Below the pieces are notes generated by a model. That model did not search any database and was not told the DNA's origin. It saw nothing but the letters and a program-made list of their open reading frames with translations. Position numbers and translations under genes: made by a program. Of a DNA stretch of 26,520 nucleotides, positions 13,501-18,472 are shown piece after piece; within the stretch, counting starts at the first letter, position 1; every line of letters starts with the position of its first letter. Origin of the DNA: Dunaliella salina (taxonomy: Eukaryota; Chlorophyta; Chlorophyceae; Chlamydomonadales; Dunaliellaceae); the NCBI GenBank assembly GCA_002284615.2, contig MU069491.1, positions 360,416 through 386,935 on the forward strand. The letters are read 5' to 3'.

Positions 13501-16500
13501 TGGGGGGGGCGTGAGCGCATGAACAATACTGCTTCCCTGAAGCAGTCAAATTTGTAAGGAAGTTTTGCATCCCATTTTCTCTGACACGCCGTGAGGCCTG
13601 TGGCGAGTTTGGCCAGCATGACAAAAAGACATGAAATGCAGATTTCTGAGATGGCCCTTTTGGGGCCAGACATGGAATTGAGGTTTTCCAAAAACCTTAA
13701 AAGAAGCACCGCTGCATGCAGAGCAGTGATCTGGCAGGACATGCAGTCAAGAGTGGCTGCATGAACTGGCAGGACGTATAATCAAGAGTGCCTGCCAGCA
13801 GAGCAGCCCACTCTCAATGTTGCACAAATGCAATGTCAGGCTGCGGAAACAGGACTTTTCTCCATGGGTCCAGCATGTTCAATTTGTAATGCAGGCACCT
13901 GGAAGGGAGCAGCGAGCAGGCGGAACTTGTAATTGAGAGTGCCTGCCAGCAGAGCAGCCCATGGGCTCAGTGTTGCTCACATGCATTGTCAAGCACACAT
14001 GGTGAACGTTCTCCACAGATTCAGCATGTTGAAGGTGCAATGCAGGCACCTGGATGTGACTGCTTTTGAGCAGCAAGCATGCGGAACATGTAATTGAGAG
14101 TGCCTGCCAGGCTAGCAGCCCATGTTGCTCTCAGTGTTGCTCTCAAGCTGCAATTTCAAGCAGCATATAAAAGGGCATTCTTCAAGGGTGCAGCGCGTCT
14201 CATGTTCCACCGTGTTGTTGTGAATAGAGCTGCCCAGCAGATAGGACTCAAAGCACACAAACACACGAGCCATGAGCAAGCCTTATCAAACCAGCCATTC
14301 ATGCCTGGCATCCAGTTGAGGATGAAGCCAGAATAGAGCATTCATCAGGACACAGTCTGCTTAGCCTCCAGCAGTGGATGCGCCCGTGTTTTGCACTCTC
14401 CGCCCTCAATCTTTTCCAATCCTTATGTCAAACGGAGCACCGGCGTAGTTGAGTTGCCAGGATCGGCCCTGACCTTCCCAAGGTCATTGGTTCTACCCTG
14501 CTCAGATGCCTGTTTAAGGCATGTGCCCTTACCCTGCCCTTAAAATGCTTGTGTTCCTGTGGAGCACATCGAGCCAAGCCTCAAGTCATGCAGGCAGCGA
14601 AGCACCTACCAATATTGTGGTTATGTTGGGCTGCTCAGCACTTGCTCAATGCACAGCTGAAGGCTCAAATCACCCCTTGCAACAGCAAAAACCACCTCCC
14701 AATGGCAGCGAAAAGCACTCACTAATGGCTGTGGTCATGTTGGACTGCTCATTGTCTGACTGCTCAATGCACTGCTCAACGGCTCAAATCACCCATTCCA
14801 ACGGCAAACATCACCTGCCGATGAGAGCAAGAAGCACTCACCAATGACTGTGGTCATGTTGGACTGCTCCCCTGTCCCATCCCAATTCCTAGCGAAGCCG
14901 AAATCACACAGCTTGATGTACGGTGGGTTGTGGCCGCTGAGCAGGGTGTTATCTAGCTTCAAATCCCGGTGCACCACCTGCAACAGATATAGTTTGGCCA
15001 TTGCTTGATTTCAATGCCCGTGCTGTGGCCTATACATAGGGTTGGCCAGATCTGTAGGTGTGTAATGAACGTAGAAAGTACGGGTACAGGAATACTGGTG
15101 TAAAACAGAGCATGTTCCCACCCTAGGATGTGTGAAAAGTTTAGAATAGGAGTTCGCAACGTGGTACGGAATATGGTAAAAACCTACAGTTTTACATGTA
15201 TTTGGGATCCTGACGCAGGAAACTGGCCAACCCTATCCATAAACATGTATTGCAAGTGACGGGAAATATGATGAGGTAGCATGCTCTGGACAGGATCAAA
15301 ATCCGCAAAGATGCTGGGGGCGCAACTTGGGGAGGCCCCCTGCTTTGATGAGGCAATCCCTTGCATTTTTGAACCATTGACCTTGTTGAAAAAGTCACAC
15401 AGGAACTGCCCACACAAGCAGAGGGTCTCCCCAAGATGCGCCCCCCACATCCTCCAGTTCAACACCAGTGCTTGTCCTAGTAATGCAAAAAAACGGAGCG
15501 TGGCGCTCATGAAGTTGCTCGCAAGCACTGCTTCAAATTCAAGCGCATGCTTGCAAAGCCCCTGGGCTCTACTACGTACAGGCATGCAGTCCTCTGCACA
15601 TTGGTATTTGAGCACGATTTTGTTGTTCTCACAAGGGTCTCCTCATGCAAAAAGCATCTCCTCATCTCAACCTCCCTCACAGTTCCCTTCTGAAGCACCT
15701 GGTGCCTGTGGCAGTAGTCCACAGCGTTGACCATCTGCTTGAAGAAGAAGCGCGCCTCATCTTCAGGCATCAACAGGCCCACACCCCTGTGAGAGCACAC
15801 CAAACAGAGGGGCAGCATGCATCTTCAGAGAGCAGCATCAGAGGTAGTGCCCAGCATCTTCAGAAAGCATCAGATGTATTACGCCTAGCGCGCCTCATCC
15901 TCAGGCATCAAGAGGCCCACACCCCTGTGAGCAAGCTCATGCAAACAGGGAGGCAGCACGCTGCATCTTTGAAAGCATCAGGTTTATTGTGCCTCATCTT
16001 CAGGCATCAATAAGCTCACACCCCTGTGAGCAAGCGCACGCAAGCAGTGAGGCAGCACGCTGCATCTTTAGACAGCATCAGAAATAGCACGCTGCGTCTT
16101 GAGATAGCAACAGACGTAGTGCCCTGCATCTTCAGGCTGCATCAGAGGTACTGCGCCTCATCCTCAGGCATCAATGGGCCCACACCACGCTGCATTTGAA
16201 GACAGCAACAGTCGTAGTGCCCTACATCTTCAGACTGCATCGGATGTATTGCGCCTCATCTTCAGGCATCCACACGCCCACANNNNNNNNNNNNNNNNNN
16301 NNNNNNNNNNNNNNNNNNNNNNNNNNNNNNNNNNNNNNNNNNNNNNNNNNNNNNNNNNNNNNNNNNNNNNNNNNNNNNNNNCACACACACACACACACAC
16401 ACCAGCAGGGCTTGGCTGGCAAGGGCTCCAATCGCTTTGTCCCCTTTCACCGTTGCAACATGCACCTGCTCACTGAACAGGTCAATGATGGGCCTAAGAT

Positions 16501-18472
16501 TCCAGGCATAGCTCCTCAAACCCAAAAGGACACAGGATTATATACATGCTAGCTCAAACTTGGCAAGCACTTGTTTGTTTTCTTTCCTGCCTTGACTCAG
16601 TCACACTTCCTCACCCACATGCACATCTACACCCAACCTATACCCAAGTCACCCACCCGAGGGCGAACTCATGTATACAGGCTGCCTTGCAACCCCTTGT
16701 GACCCAAGTGGGACCACCTTCACCATCCTCCCAGCTGAGCCCCCCAAAGCTCCATTGGCCTCCCCCCCGTCTTTGAACTGGTCGGCAATGCAATATGTCA
16801 CATCCATCACCCTACCCGCAGTCTCTGGGTTTGACCATAATGTTCTGTTTCCAAGTCCATCGCCCTGCCTGCAGTCTCTGAACTTGTCGGTGATGTCCGG
16901 TTTCATGTTCACCGCCCTACCCGCAGTCTCTGAACTTGTCGGCAATGCACTGTGTCATGTTCATCACCCTACCCACAGTCTCTGAGCTTGTCGGTGATGT
17001 CCGATTTCATGCTCACCGCCCCACCCACAGTCTCTGGACTTGTTGGAAATGCACTGTGTCATGTTCATCACCCTACCCGCAGTCTCTGAGCTTGTCGGTG
17101 ATGTCCGATTTCATGCTCACCGCCCCACCCGCAGTCTCTGAACTTGCTGGAAATGCACTGTGTCATGTTCATCACCCTACCCGCAGTCTCTGAACTTGTC
17201 GGTGATGTACTGCGTCATGCTTCCACCAGGAGCATACTCCATGACCAGGCCAAGGTAGTGCGATGTGAGCACCACCTCCTCAGGGGTGATGATGTTGTGG
17301 TGGCCTTCTCCAAGCTCCGATTGCAACCGAATCTCCCTGTAACCGACCGCGCACAAGGAGAGCTGACACACCATGGGCAGTGCGCACGCTCGTGCTTGCA
17401 CGGCATGCATGCACACCTGCTTGGGCAACCTCTGCCTACATGCATTTTTAATTTGTGTGTTACAGTTCATTTATTGGCAGCCAAGCACTCAAATAATGTG
17501 ATTGATGGCTTGTTCTGTAACCCAACATGCAAGGCTCCTTTCTTTGTCCAAGGTGCAAGCTGCATGCAGTCTCCCTTAGATGCACAGAGCTTCATGTATT
17601 GCGTTTCAGACTGTTGAGTCTTCCCTTACTGAATGCTGGATATTGTGCAGCGTGGACTTTTGCTTTGCTGCTCAAATTGGACTGGGTTGGTTCTTGGAAT
17701 ATTCTTGGCATCAGCTAGGGTGCCCACACAAGCAGATACAGCTGTGCAAGCCTTTCCTCTCCTTCCTACAGGATGCACCTTTTCCTTCATTCTATGCCTT
17801 TAAACCAGCACACAGCACACCAACGAATAATACCTGGTTAACTGCACCTAGACAAAAAAGTGTCCATTCATTGCACCTGCCAAGGTAACAGCAGACCTGT
17901 TCCGCGTCACTGTGCTTGCAGAACCTCCTCATGCAAGTGCTTGCATGCTTGGTGAAAGAAGGTGAGGGCAAGCAGGTATGCAGGGTGTGGAAACCCAATG
18001 CGTGTGCATGTGAAAAGAAGCTGCTTCCTTCAGAAGGAGCAAGCTTGCACACTCACCTGAACACTGACTGCACGAATCGTGCTGGCAAAGGTAGTTTCAG
18101 CAACTTGAGGGCCCAGAGCTTATCAGCGTTGACATCCCGCACCAGCCATGCATTGCCCTCAGCCCCTTCATGAGCAAGAAAGTCCAAGGAAGCAAGAATG
18201 ACAGGTAGACTTTCAGATTCTTGAGTTCGAGAAGGTGGAGCAGCGCGCGTAGATATGGCACCCTGCAGGTGACACGGGTGCTTCCTAAACTCACCGGTGC
18301 CTAGCAGGCGCTCCACCTTGTAGACCTGTGAGAAGTTCTGCACGACTTCGTTGTGCTTTTGATTGCTCCTCTCCTCCGCTGTGCTGGCCTCGGCAGCCTT
18401 ATACTTCTGACCCCTGTTGGAGTTAATGGCTTTCTGGGGTGGCCCCTGGTCCTTAGATGACATGCAGCCCAT
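508..18472 (-). CDS. N-acylated SnRK2/CAMK-like Ser/Thr protein kinase, 11 exons, 3' end outside window
   Basis: Joined minus-strand exons give about 461 residues with every junction in phase. Seen: Met-Gly-Cys N-terminus (residues 1-3, a myristoylation/palmitoylation signature); glycine loop GTGAEG at 58-63; catalytic Lys80 in WALK; alpha-C Glu97; hinge region MEYAPGG near 128-134; catalytic loop HRDLKLDN at 180-187; DFG at 202-204; activation segment ending GTPDYMSPQ at 223-231; Asp252 in ADVW; FPFEG at 268-272; and the closing helix with EHPW near 336-339. The [11 protein letters not shown] and YDG-x-x-ADVW style is typical of the plant SnRK2/CAMK group (family knowledge). Residues after about 345 are unlike any domain I know. 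The MGC start suggests membrane attachment (inference). Oddity: the APE motif reads SPQ, with Gln for the usual Glu. The kinase core (exons 1-8) is very secure; exons 10 and 11 are less so. The transcript probably continues past position 508, because exon 11 ends in phase 2. Confidence 0.88.
600..990 (-). repeat. Echoes of exon 11 acceptor edge (4 copies, ~95 bp period)
   Basis: The plus-strand motif cctgcatgggcag-n-attgaccctgcacaag at the true acceptor (about 569-600) recurs near 666, 769, 861 and 947. Read on the minus strand, each copy keeps an AG acceptor followed by GGTCAA-like exon start and CCCATGCAGGC. Copies diverge with distance. Confidence 0.7.
1000..1500. other. Intron 10 middle, degenerate repeat remnants
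   Basis: No gene seen. Positions 1205-1240 and 1258-1500 contain decayed pieces of the 100-bp unit found to the right (gccaggcatgacctcag; ggaatgcatgcacagg). Confidence 0.5.
1500..2361 (-). repeat. 100-bp minisatellite: echoes of exon 10 donor edge (8 copies plus the true edge)
   Basis: The plus-strand core ctgccaggcatgccctcag occurs at 1573, 1671, 1771, 1871, 1971, 2071, about 2172 and about 2269, then at the real exon 10 edge (2361). The middle copies are spaced by exactly 100 bp. Each unit carries about 22 nt of exon 10, the GTGCAG donor and about 75 nt of intron. Five single Ns (1896, 1924, 1927, 1935, 1978) fall in one unit, suggesting collapsed or mixed reads, so copy number is uncertain. 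Confidence 0.85.
2362..2478 (-). CDS. Probable kinase exon 10 (C-terminal extension)
   Basis: 117 nt, 39 codons, residues 396-434. It encodes [20 protein letters not shown] and then [19 protein letters not shown]. The acceptor is TTTGCAG|GC. The donor GCA|GTGCAG at 2361 is atypical, but it is exactly the junction repeated about nine times in the adjacent 100-bp array. An earlier donor (ACC|GTGCAG, inside the exon) is an alternative. No known domain. Confidence 0.55.
2479..3169 (-). other. Kinase intron 9
   Basis: 691 nt. Next to exon 10 there is a short tandem repeat of gtgaatgcaaaag-like units (2485-2530). The rest shows no gene, echo or element that I recognise. Confidence 0.5.
3170..3259 (-). 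CDS. Kinase exon 9 (C-terminal extension)
   Basis: 90 nt, 30 codons, residues 366-395, phase 0 on both sides. It encodes [19 protein letters not shown] and then [11 protein letters not shown]. The acceptor is CTGCAG|TT and the donor is AAG|GTAGGA at 3169. The composition is protein-like and helical, but I do not recognise a domain. Its acceptor edge is echoed four times in intron 8, the same signature as the secure exons. Confidence 0.75.
3260..3535 (-). repeat. Echoes of exon 9 acceptor edge (4 copies)
   Basis: The plus-strand core ggccaactgcaagtgcacac, i.e. exon start plus TGCAG acceptor on the minus strand, lies at 3254 (true), 3313, 3381, 3449 and 3503. The spacings are 59, 68, 68 and 54 bp. 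Copies also keep the exon-internal cgcgccc..tggcc and the flanking gtgcacacaacactgat. Confidence 0.82.
3722..3944. repeat. Two-copy 113-bp tandem repeat
   Basis: agcatggctccccaagctgacc begins at 3722 and again at 3835. Both copies continue with attttctgagaa and gatgcaaga. It lies in intron 8 and is not related to a nearby exon edge that I can identify. Confidence 0.75.
3945..5400. other. Intron 8 middle, no supported gene
   Basis: About 1.5 kb without a convincing feature. A 122-codon minus-strand open frame (4869-5237) has no motif I recognise and no support as an exon. There is a C-run near 4951-4964. Confidence 0.5.
5408..5439. repeat. Short CCTAA pentanucleotide run
   Basis: Four CCTAA units follow gacattgtaa. 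The preceding gctgaaggtccccaaga resembles the 3' end of the SINE-like copies elsewhere in the window (which end in gtaaccttacctta), so this may be the simple-repeat tail of another copy. Confidence 0.5.
5440..5672. repeat. Minisatellite, 17-bp unit aatcctcacttcatccc
   Basis: About 14 units of 14-17 bp, some lacking the aat. The core cctcacttcatcc is similar to the decayed exon 8 donor echo cctccactccatcctgc immediately to the right, so it may be a shortened derivative of that array. Confidence 0.8.
5725..6042 (-). repeat. Echoes of exon 8 donor edge with CAG and CAGCAT runs
   Basis: On the plus strand the true edge (cacccaccttctcctctacttcgtcctgct, split at 6042/6043) recurs as degenerate copies near 5951, 5890, 5818, 5774 and 5729. 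Each has a C-rich donor-complement followed by ctcc-x-ctccatcctgc. CAG runs at 5926-5951 and 6003-6036 and a CAGCAT run at 5854-5887 sit at the same place within successive units. The minus-strand frame therefore shows repeated D-x-V-E-x-x-V-G-A-A-A. Confidence 0.75.
6043..6154 (-). CDS. Kinase exon 8 (end of kinase domain)
   Basis: 112 nt, residues 328-365. It encodes [16 protein letters not shown], the last helix of the kinase fold, then [18 protein letters not shown], a likely coiled coil. The acceptor is GTGCAG|CA. I end it at AAG|GTGGGT (6042) because the open frame beyond is a poly-Ala artefact of CAG repeats, and because exactly this junction is echoed downstream. Phase 0 fits exon 9. 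Confidence 0.87.
6155..6560. other. Intron 7, left part
   Basis: It includes a short tandem gcgacagcaacgccaca (three copies, 6299-6350) and an inverted pair ggaaatgctgcac (6148-6160)/gtgcagcatttc (6221-6232) overlapping the exon 8 acceptor. No gene. Confidence 0.5.
6575..6699 (-). repeat. Echo of exon 7 donor edge
   Basis: The true edge (ccaccggttcttttcatccagg, split at 6699/6700) recurs at 6622-6643, 74 bp away. Both are flanked by gatac-c-tgctgc units that also repeat at 6580-6615. The donor-complement cac-c-ggtt is intact in the true copy, while the copy reads GTGGCC. Confidence 0.8.
6700..6869 (-). CDS. Kinase exon 7 (lower C-lobe)
   Basis: 170 nt, residues 272-327 plus two bases. It starts GDNVSSMGV and continues FPFE from exon 6; it includes [18 protein letters not shown], the helix H region that in SnRK2-like kinases precedes a conserved Arg. 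The acceptor is GGCCAG|GG. The donor CG|GTGGGT at 6699 is completed as Arg328 by exon 8. Both edges are repeated in the flanking introns. Confidence 0.9.
6870..7505 (-). repeat. Echoes of exon 7 acceptor edge, separated by tetranucleotide arrays
   Basis: The plus-strand edge ggtccgtcacgcccatggag (true, 6837) recurs at 6955, 7141 and, more degenerate, 7457. Each copy continues through caccctggcca (the acceptor, CAG on the minus strand) into gtgagca-like flank. Between copies lie CATT/CATC/CAAG tetranucleotide arrays (7013-7105 and 7203-7430), which appear to have grown from the ttcattcaagcaagc present in the first unit. Confidence 0.85.
7506..8100. other. Intron 6, unassigned
   Basis: No gene, repeat or element that I recognise in about 600 bp. 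Confidence 0.5.
8119..8197. repeat. CA microsatellite
   Basis: About 39 CA units, nearly perfect, in intron 6. Confidence 0.97.
8330..8510. repeat. Degenerate ~45-bp tandem repeat
   Basis: The unit gcacgaggctgagctgcc-gggacttngtgc occurs about four times with decay. No matching exon edge was seen. The following 8510-8840 holds nothing I can name. Confidence 0.65.
8848..8955. repeat. CCGG-rich short dispersed repeat, copy A
   Basis: Dense ccgg motifs (gccggcc, accggag, ggtccggtccggc, tctccggtaggct). The layout resembles the copy at about 9900-9990. Confidence 0.45.
9087..9323 (+). CDS. Unidentified 78-codon ORF, antisense in intron 6, probably mobile-element derived
   Basis: The first half is Pro/Ser/Gln-rich; the second half reads [20 protein letters not shown], then [11 protein letters not shown] and stop. 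The second half looks like real protein, but I do not recognise it. Directly downstream (9400-9600) is a retrotransposon relic on the same strand, so this may be part of the same insertion. The start codon is uncertain. Confidence 0.3.
   Translation: MLWRPQNPSHAGAQAGASQAPHGEPSPSPQPESEPPPQPAAYTPPKVWSQEWMEQHPDPEFMQALQDLLDAGYIGLRE
9405..9595 (+). pseudogene. Relic of retrotransposon C-terminal endonuclease-like domain, copy 1
   Basis: It encodes [35 protein letters not shown] then KFCEDAKP before a stop, and afterwards [15 protein letters not shown] remains. It is about 75% identical in DNA to 20930-21115. The E-x-K within V-T/E-x-K-F is reminiscent of the PD-(D/E)xK domain at the C-terminus of some algal non-LTR elements (inference). 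It is broken and antisense to the host gene. Confidence 0.65.
9832..9898. repeat. CA microsatellite
   Basis: About 33 CA units in intron 6. Confidence 0.97.
9900..9990. repeat. CCGG-rich short dispersed repeat, copy B
   Basis: cccggccgggggcgccagccccc followed by caaatgttt (9927-9935) and aaacatttg (9963-9971) as an inverted pair, then ctcctccggtaagac. Related in layout to 8848-8955. It directly abuts the CA run. Confidence 0.5.
10263..10408 (-). CDS. Kinase exon 6 (P+1 loop, helix F)
   Basis: 146 nt, residues 223-271. It encodes [10 protein letters not shown], a short insert with AKTGNQGGK, then [16 protein letters not shown] and KFPFE. The acceptor is TCACAG|GC and the donor is GAG|GTGCGC at 10262. 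The usual APE glutamate is Gln231. The acceptor edge seeds a very large repeat array in intron 5. Confidence 0.92.
10445..10511. repeat. GT microsatellite
   Basis: About 33 GT units, only 36 bp outside the exon 6 acceptor (upstream of it in transcript direction). On the minus strand it is a CA tract. Confidence 0.97.
10610..11695 (-). repeat. ~100-bp minisatellite: echoes of exon 6 acceptor edge, block 1 (10 copies)
   Basis: The plus-strand core ggacatgnnctcaggggtgcctgcaaac corresponds to the exon 6 edge ggacatgtagtcgggggtgcctgtgacaag. Copies begin near 10681, 10790, 10893, 10992, 11101, 11202, 11304, 11399, 11508 and 11610. On the minus strand each reads TGCAG|GCACC.. and translates GTP-x-x-MS, mirroring GTPDYMS. 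The rest of the unit (gcccatgcacagcaagg, gagccagagggacaaagtg) is intron-type. Confidence 0.85.
11696..12555. other. Insertion or unrelated segment inside the exon 6 echo array
   Basis: Interrupts the 100-bp array. It contains two ~50-bp copies of gggcagca-ccnngggtgtgctcaggtcgc (12017 and 12173), 156 bp apart. No gene that I can support. Confidence 0.5.
12560..12790 (-). repeat. Echoes of exon 6 acceptor edge, block 2 (2 copies)
   Basis: Two further copies of the same ~100-bp unit (cores at 12588 and 12690), followed by a partial copy to about 12790. Same orientation as block 1. Confidence 0.8.
12794..13560 (+). mobile_element. Decayed DNA-transposon-like insertion with BED/hAT-type zinc finger
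   Basis: It separates echo blocks 2 and 3 in intron 5 and lies antisense to the kinase. The left flank has two perfect 8-bp hairpins: cctcgaag/cttcgagg (12862-12881) and agggtgct/agcaccct (12888-12920). An open frame follows. No terminal inverted repeats or target-site duplication could be fixed. Confidence 0.5.
12959..13354 (+). pseudogene. BED/hAT-like zinc-finger protein N-terminus, frameshifted
   Basis: The 131-residue frame begins [17 protein letters not shown], a basic nuclear-type start. It has HWLVNKG near 55-61 and a C-x2-C...H-x5-H finger (Cys72, Cys75, His89, His95), as in BED/TTF-type fingers at the N-terminus of hAT-family transposase-like proteins. Near 13305 the coding sense shifts to another frame ([20 protein letters not shown] then FKHMFY, to about 13400), so the gene is broken. 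No catalytic domain remains. Confidence 0.55.
13730..14115 (-). repeat. Echoes of exon 6 acceptor edge, block 3 (4 degenerate copies)
   Basis: The cores ggcaggacatgcagtcaag, caggacgtataatcaagag and two cggaac-tgtaattgagagtg (near 13735, 13770, 13920 and 14085) are each followed by tgcctgccagcagagcag. On the minus strand each reads CTGGCAG|GCACTCT..., e.g. GT-L-D-Y-x-S, closer at DY to the true GTPDYMS than block 1. The spacing is irregular (about 35-165 bp). Confidence 0.65.
14444..14545 (+). mobile_element. SINE-like element, copy 1
   Basis: Shares gttgccaggatcggccctgacc...ggttctaccctgctcagatgcc...taaggcatg...cccttaccctgcc with 22571-22680 and, in its second half, with 23424-23530. The centre resembles a Pol III B box (ggttcnanncc). 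Confidence 0.5.
14597..14841 (-). repeat. Echoes of exon 5 donor edge (2 copies)
   Basis: The true edge (gcactcaccaatgactgtgg, 14834) recurs at 14715 (gcactcactaatggctgtgg) and 14602 (gcacctaccaatattgtgg), spacings 119 and 113 bp. All continue tcatgttgga/gctgctc. The nearest copy keeps a usable-looking donor. Confidence 0.82.
14842..14977 (-). CDS. Kinase exon 5 (catalytic loop and DFG)
   Basis: 136 nt, residues 178-222 plus one base. It encodes [13 protein letters not shown], then [10 protein letters not shown], then the activation loop to TTVI. HRD Asp182, Lys184, Asn187 and DFG Asp202 are all present, so the active site looks competent. The acceptor is TTGCAG|GT and the donor G|GTGAGT is at 14841. 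The donor edge is repeated in intron 5. Confidence 0.92.
15031..15241. mobile_element. MITE-like element
   Basis: Perfect 14-bp terminal inverted repeat atagggttggccag (15036-15049) and its complement (15223-15236), extended by partial pairing outwards. A second inner inverted pair is ctgtaggt (15052-15059)/acctacag (15182-15189). About 200 bp, no coding capacity, in intron 4. Confidence 0.6.
15311..15450. other. Long intronic hairpin (40-nt arms, 60-nt loop)
   Basis: Arm 15311-15350 (core gggggcgcaacttggggagg) pairs with 15411-15450 at about 32 of 40 positions, more if G-U pairs are allowed. It could fold in the kinase pre-mRNA. Confidence 0.65.
15699..15786 (-). CDS. Kinase exon 4 (helix E)
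   Basis: 88 nt, residues 148-177. It encodes [20 protein letters not shown] followed by HRHQ, the helix E that leads into the catalytic loop. The acceptor is CTCACAG|GG, and the donor CAG|GTGCTT at 15698 is weaker than its neighbours but keeps phase 0 into VVHRD. Its first ~35 nt are repeated in intron 3. Confidence 0.88.
15787..16282 (-). repeat. Echoes of exon 4 acceptor edge (4 copies)
   Basis: The true edge cgcctcatcttcaggcatca (15753) recurs near 15891, 15991, 16154 and 16252. The first two copies continue through cccacacccctgtgag, so on the minus strand they keep CTCACAG|GGG plus MPEDEA. The intervening sequence is itself built from cagcatcagangta/catcttcag units. The last copy runs into the N gap. 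Confidence 0.82.
16283..16381. other. Assembly gap (99 Ns) in a CA-rich stretch
   Basis: Flanked by cacacgcccaca on the left and cacacacaca on the right. It probably hides a CA run of unknown length. Confidence 0.97.
16382..16750. other. Intron 3 middle
   Basis: Begins with a short CA run (16382-16402). No gene or echo is evident. Confidence 0.5.
16760..17180 (-). repeat. 52-bp tandem array: echoes of exon 3 donor edge (7 copies, plus a decayed one)
   Basis: The plus-strand core cccgcagtctctgaacttgt occurs near 16818, 16871, 16923, 16976, 17028, 17079 and 17131, then at the true edge 17184. The period is 52-53 bp. A decayed copy lies at about 16768. The unit alternates between two subtypes (ctcaccgcccc and catcaccctac), giving a 104-bp higher-order period in part of the array. 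Nearly every copy keeps a GGGTAGGG or GGGTGGGG donor-like junction. Confidence 0.88.
17181..17336 (-). CDS. Kinase exon 3 (alpha-C Glu, hinge)
   Basis: 156 nt, residues 96-147 plus two bases. It encodes REIRLQSEL (Glu97 of helix C), the beta-4/5 strands and [10 protein letters not shown] at the hinge. The acceptor is TTACAG|GG and the donor is CGG|GTAGGG at 17180. Its last ~30 nt plus the donor are repeated seven more times in intron 3. Confidence 0.9.
17337..18056 (-). other. Kinase intron 2
   Basis: 720 nt. No echo of either edge and no element recognised. Confidence 0.6.
18057..18165 (-). CDS. Kinase exon 2 (glycine loop and VAIK-type lysine)
   Basis: 109 nt, residues 60-95 plus two bases. 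It completes GTGAEG and carries WALKLLKLP, with Lys80 as the ATP-binding lysine. The acceptor is GAAG|GG, and intron 1 is only 129 nt. The donor AG|GTGAGT lies at 18056. Confidence 0.9.
18295..18472 (-). CDS. Kinase exon 1 (start codon, acylation motif, first half of glycine loop)
   Basis: 178 nt, residues 1-59 plus one base. The ATG at 18472 opens [10 protein letters not shown], whose Gly2 and Cys3 fit dual acylation. A charged, Ala/Glu/Lys-rich linker follows, then YKVERLLGT, the first kinase beta strand. The donor is G|GTGAGT at 18294, which cuts the glycine loop after its first base of Gly60. I chose this Met because it is the only in-frame Met placing MGC at the N-terminus, and no kinase-like sequence lies upstream. 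Confidence 0.9.

Noticed and set aside
18053..18472. Single 139-codon reading through exons 1 and 2
   Set aside because: The middle part destroys the glycine loop. Splicing out 18166-18294 restores GTGAEG with good GT..AG sites.
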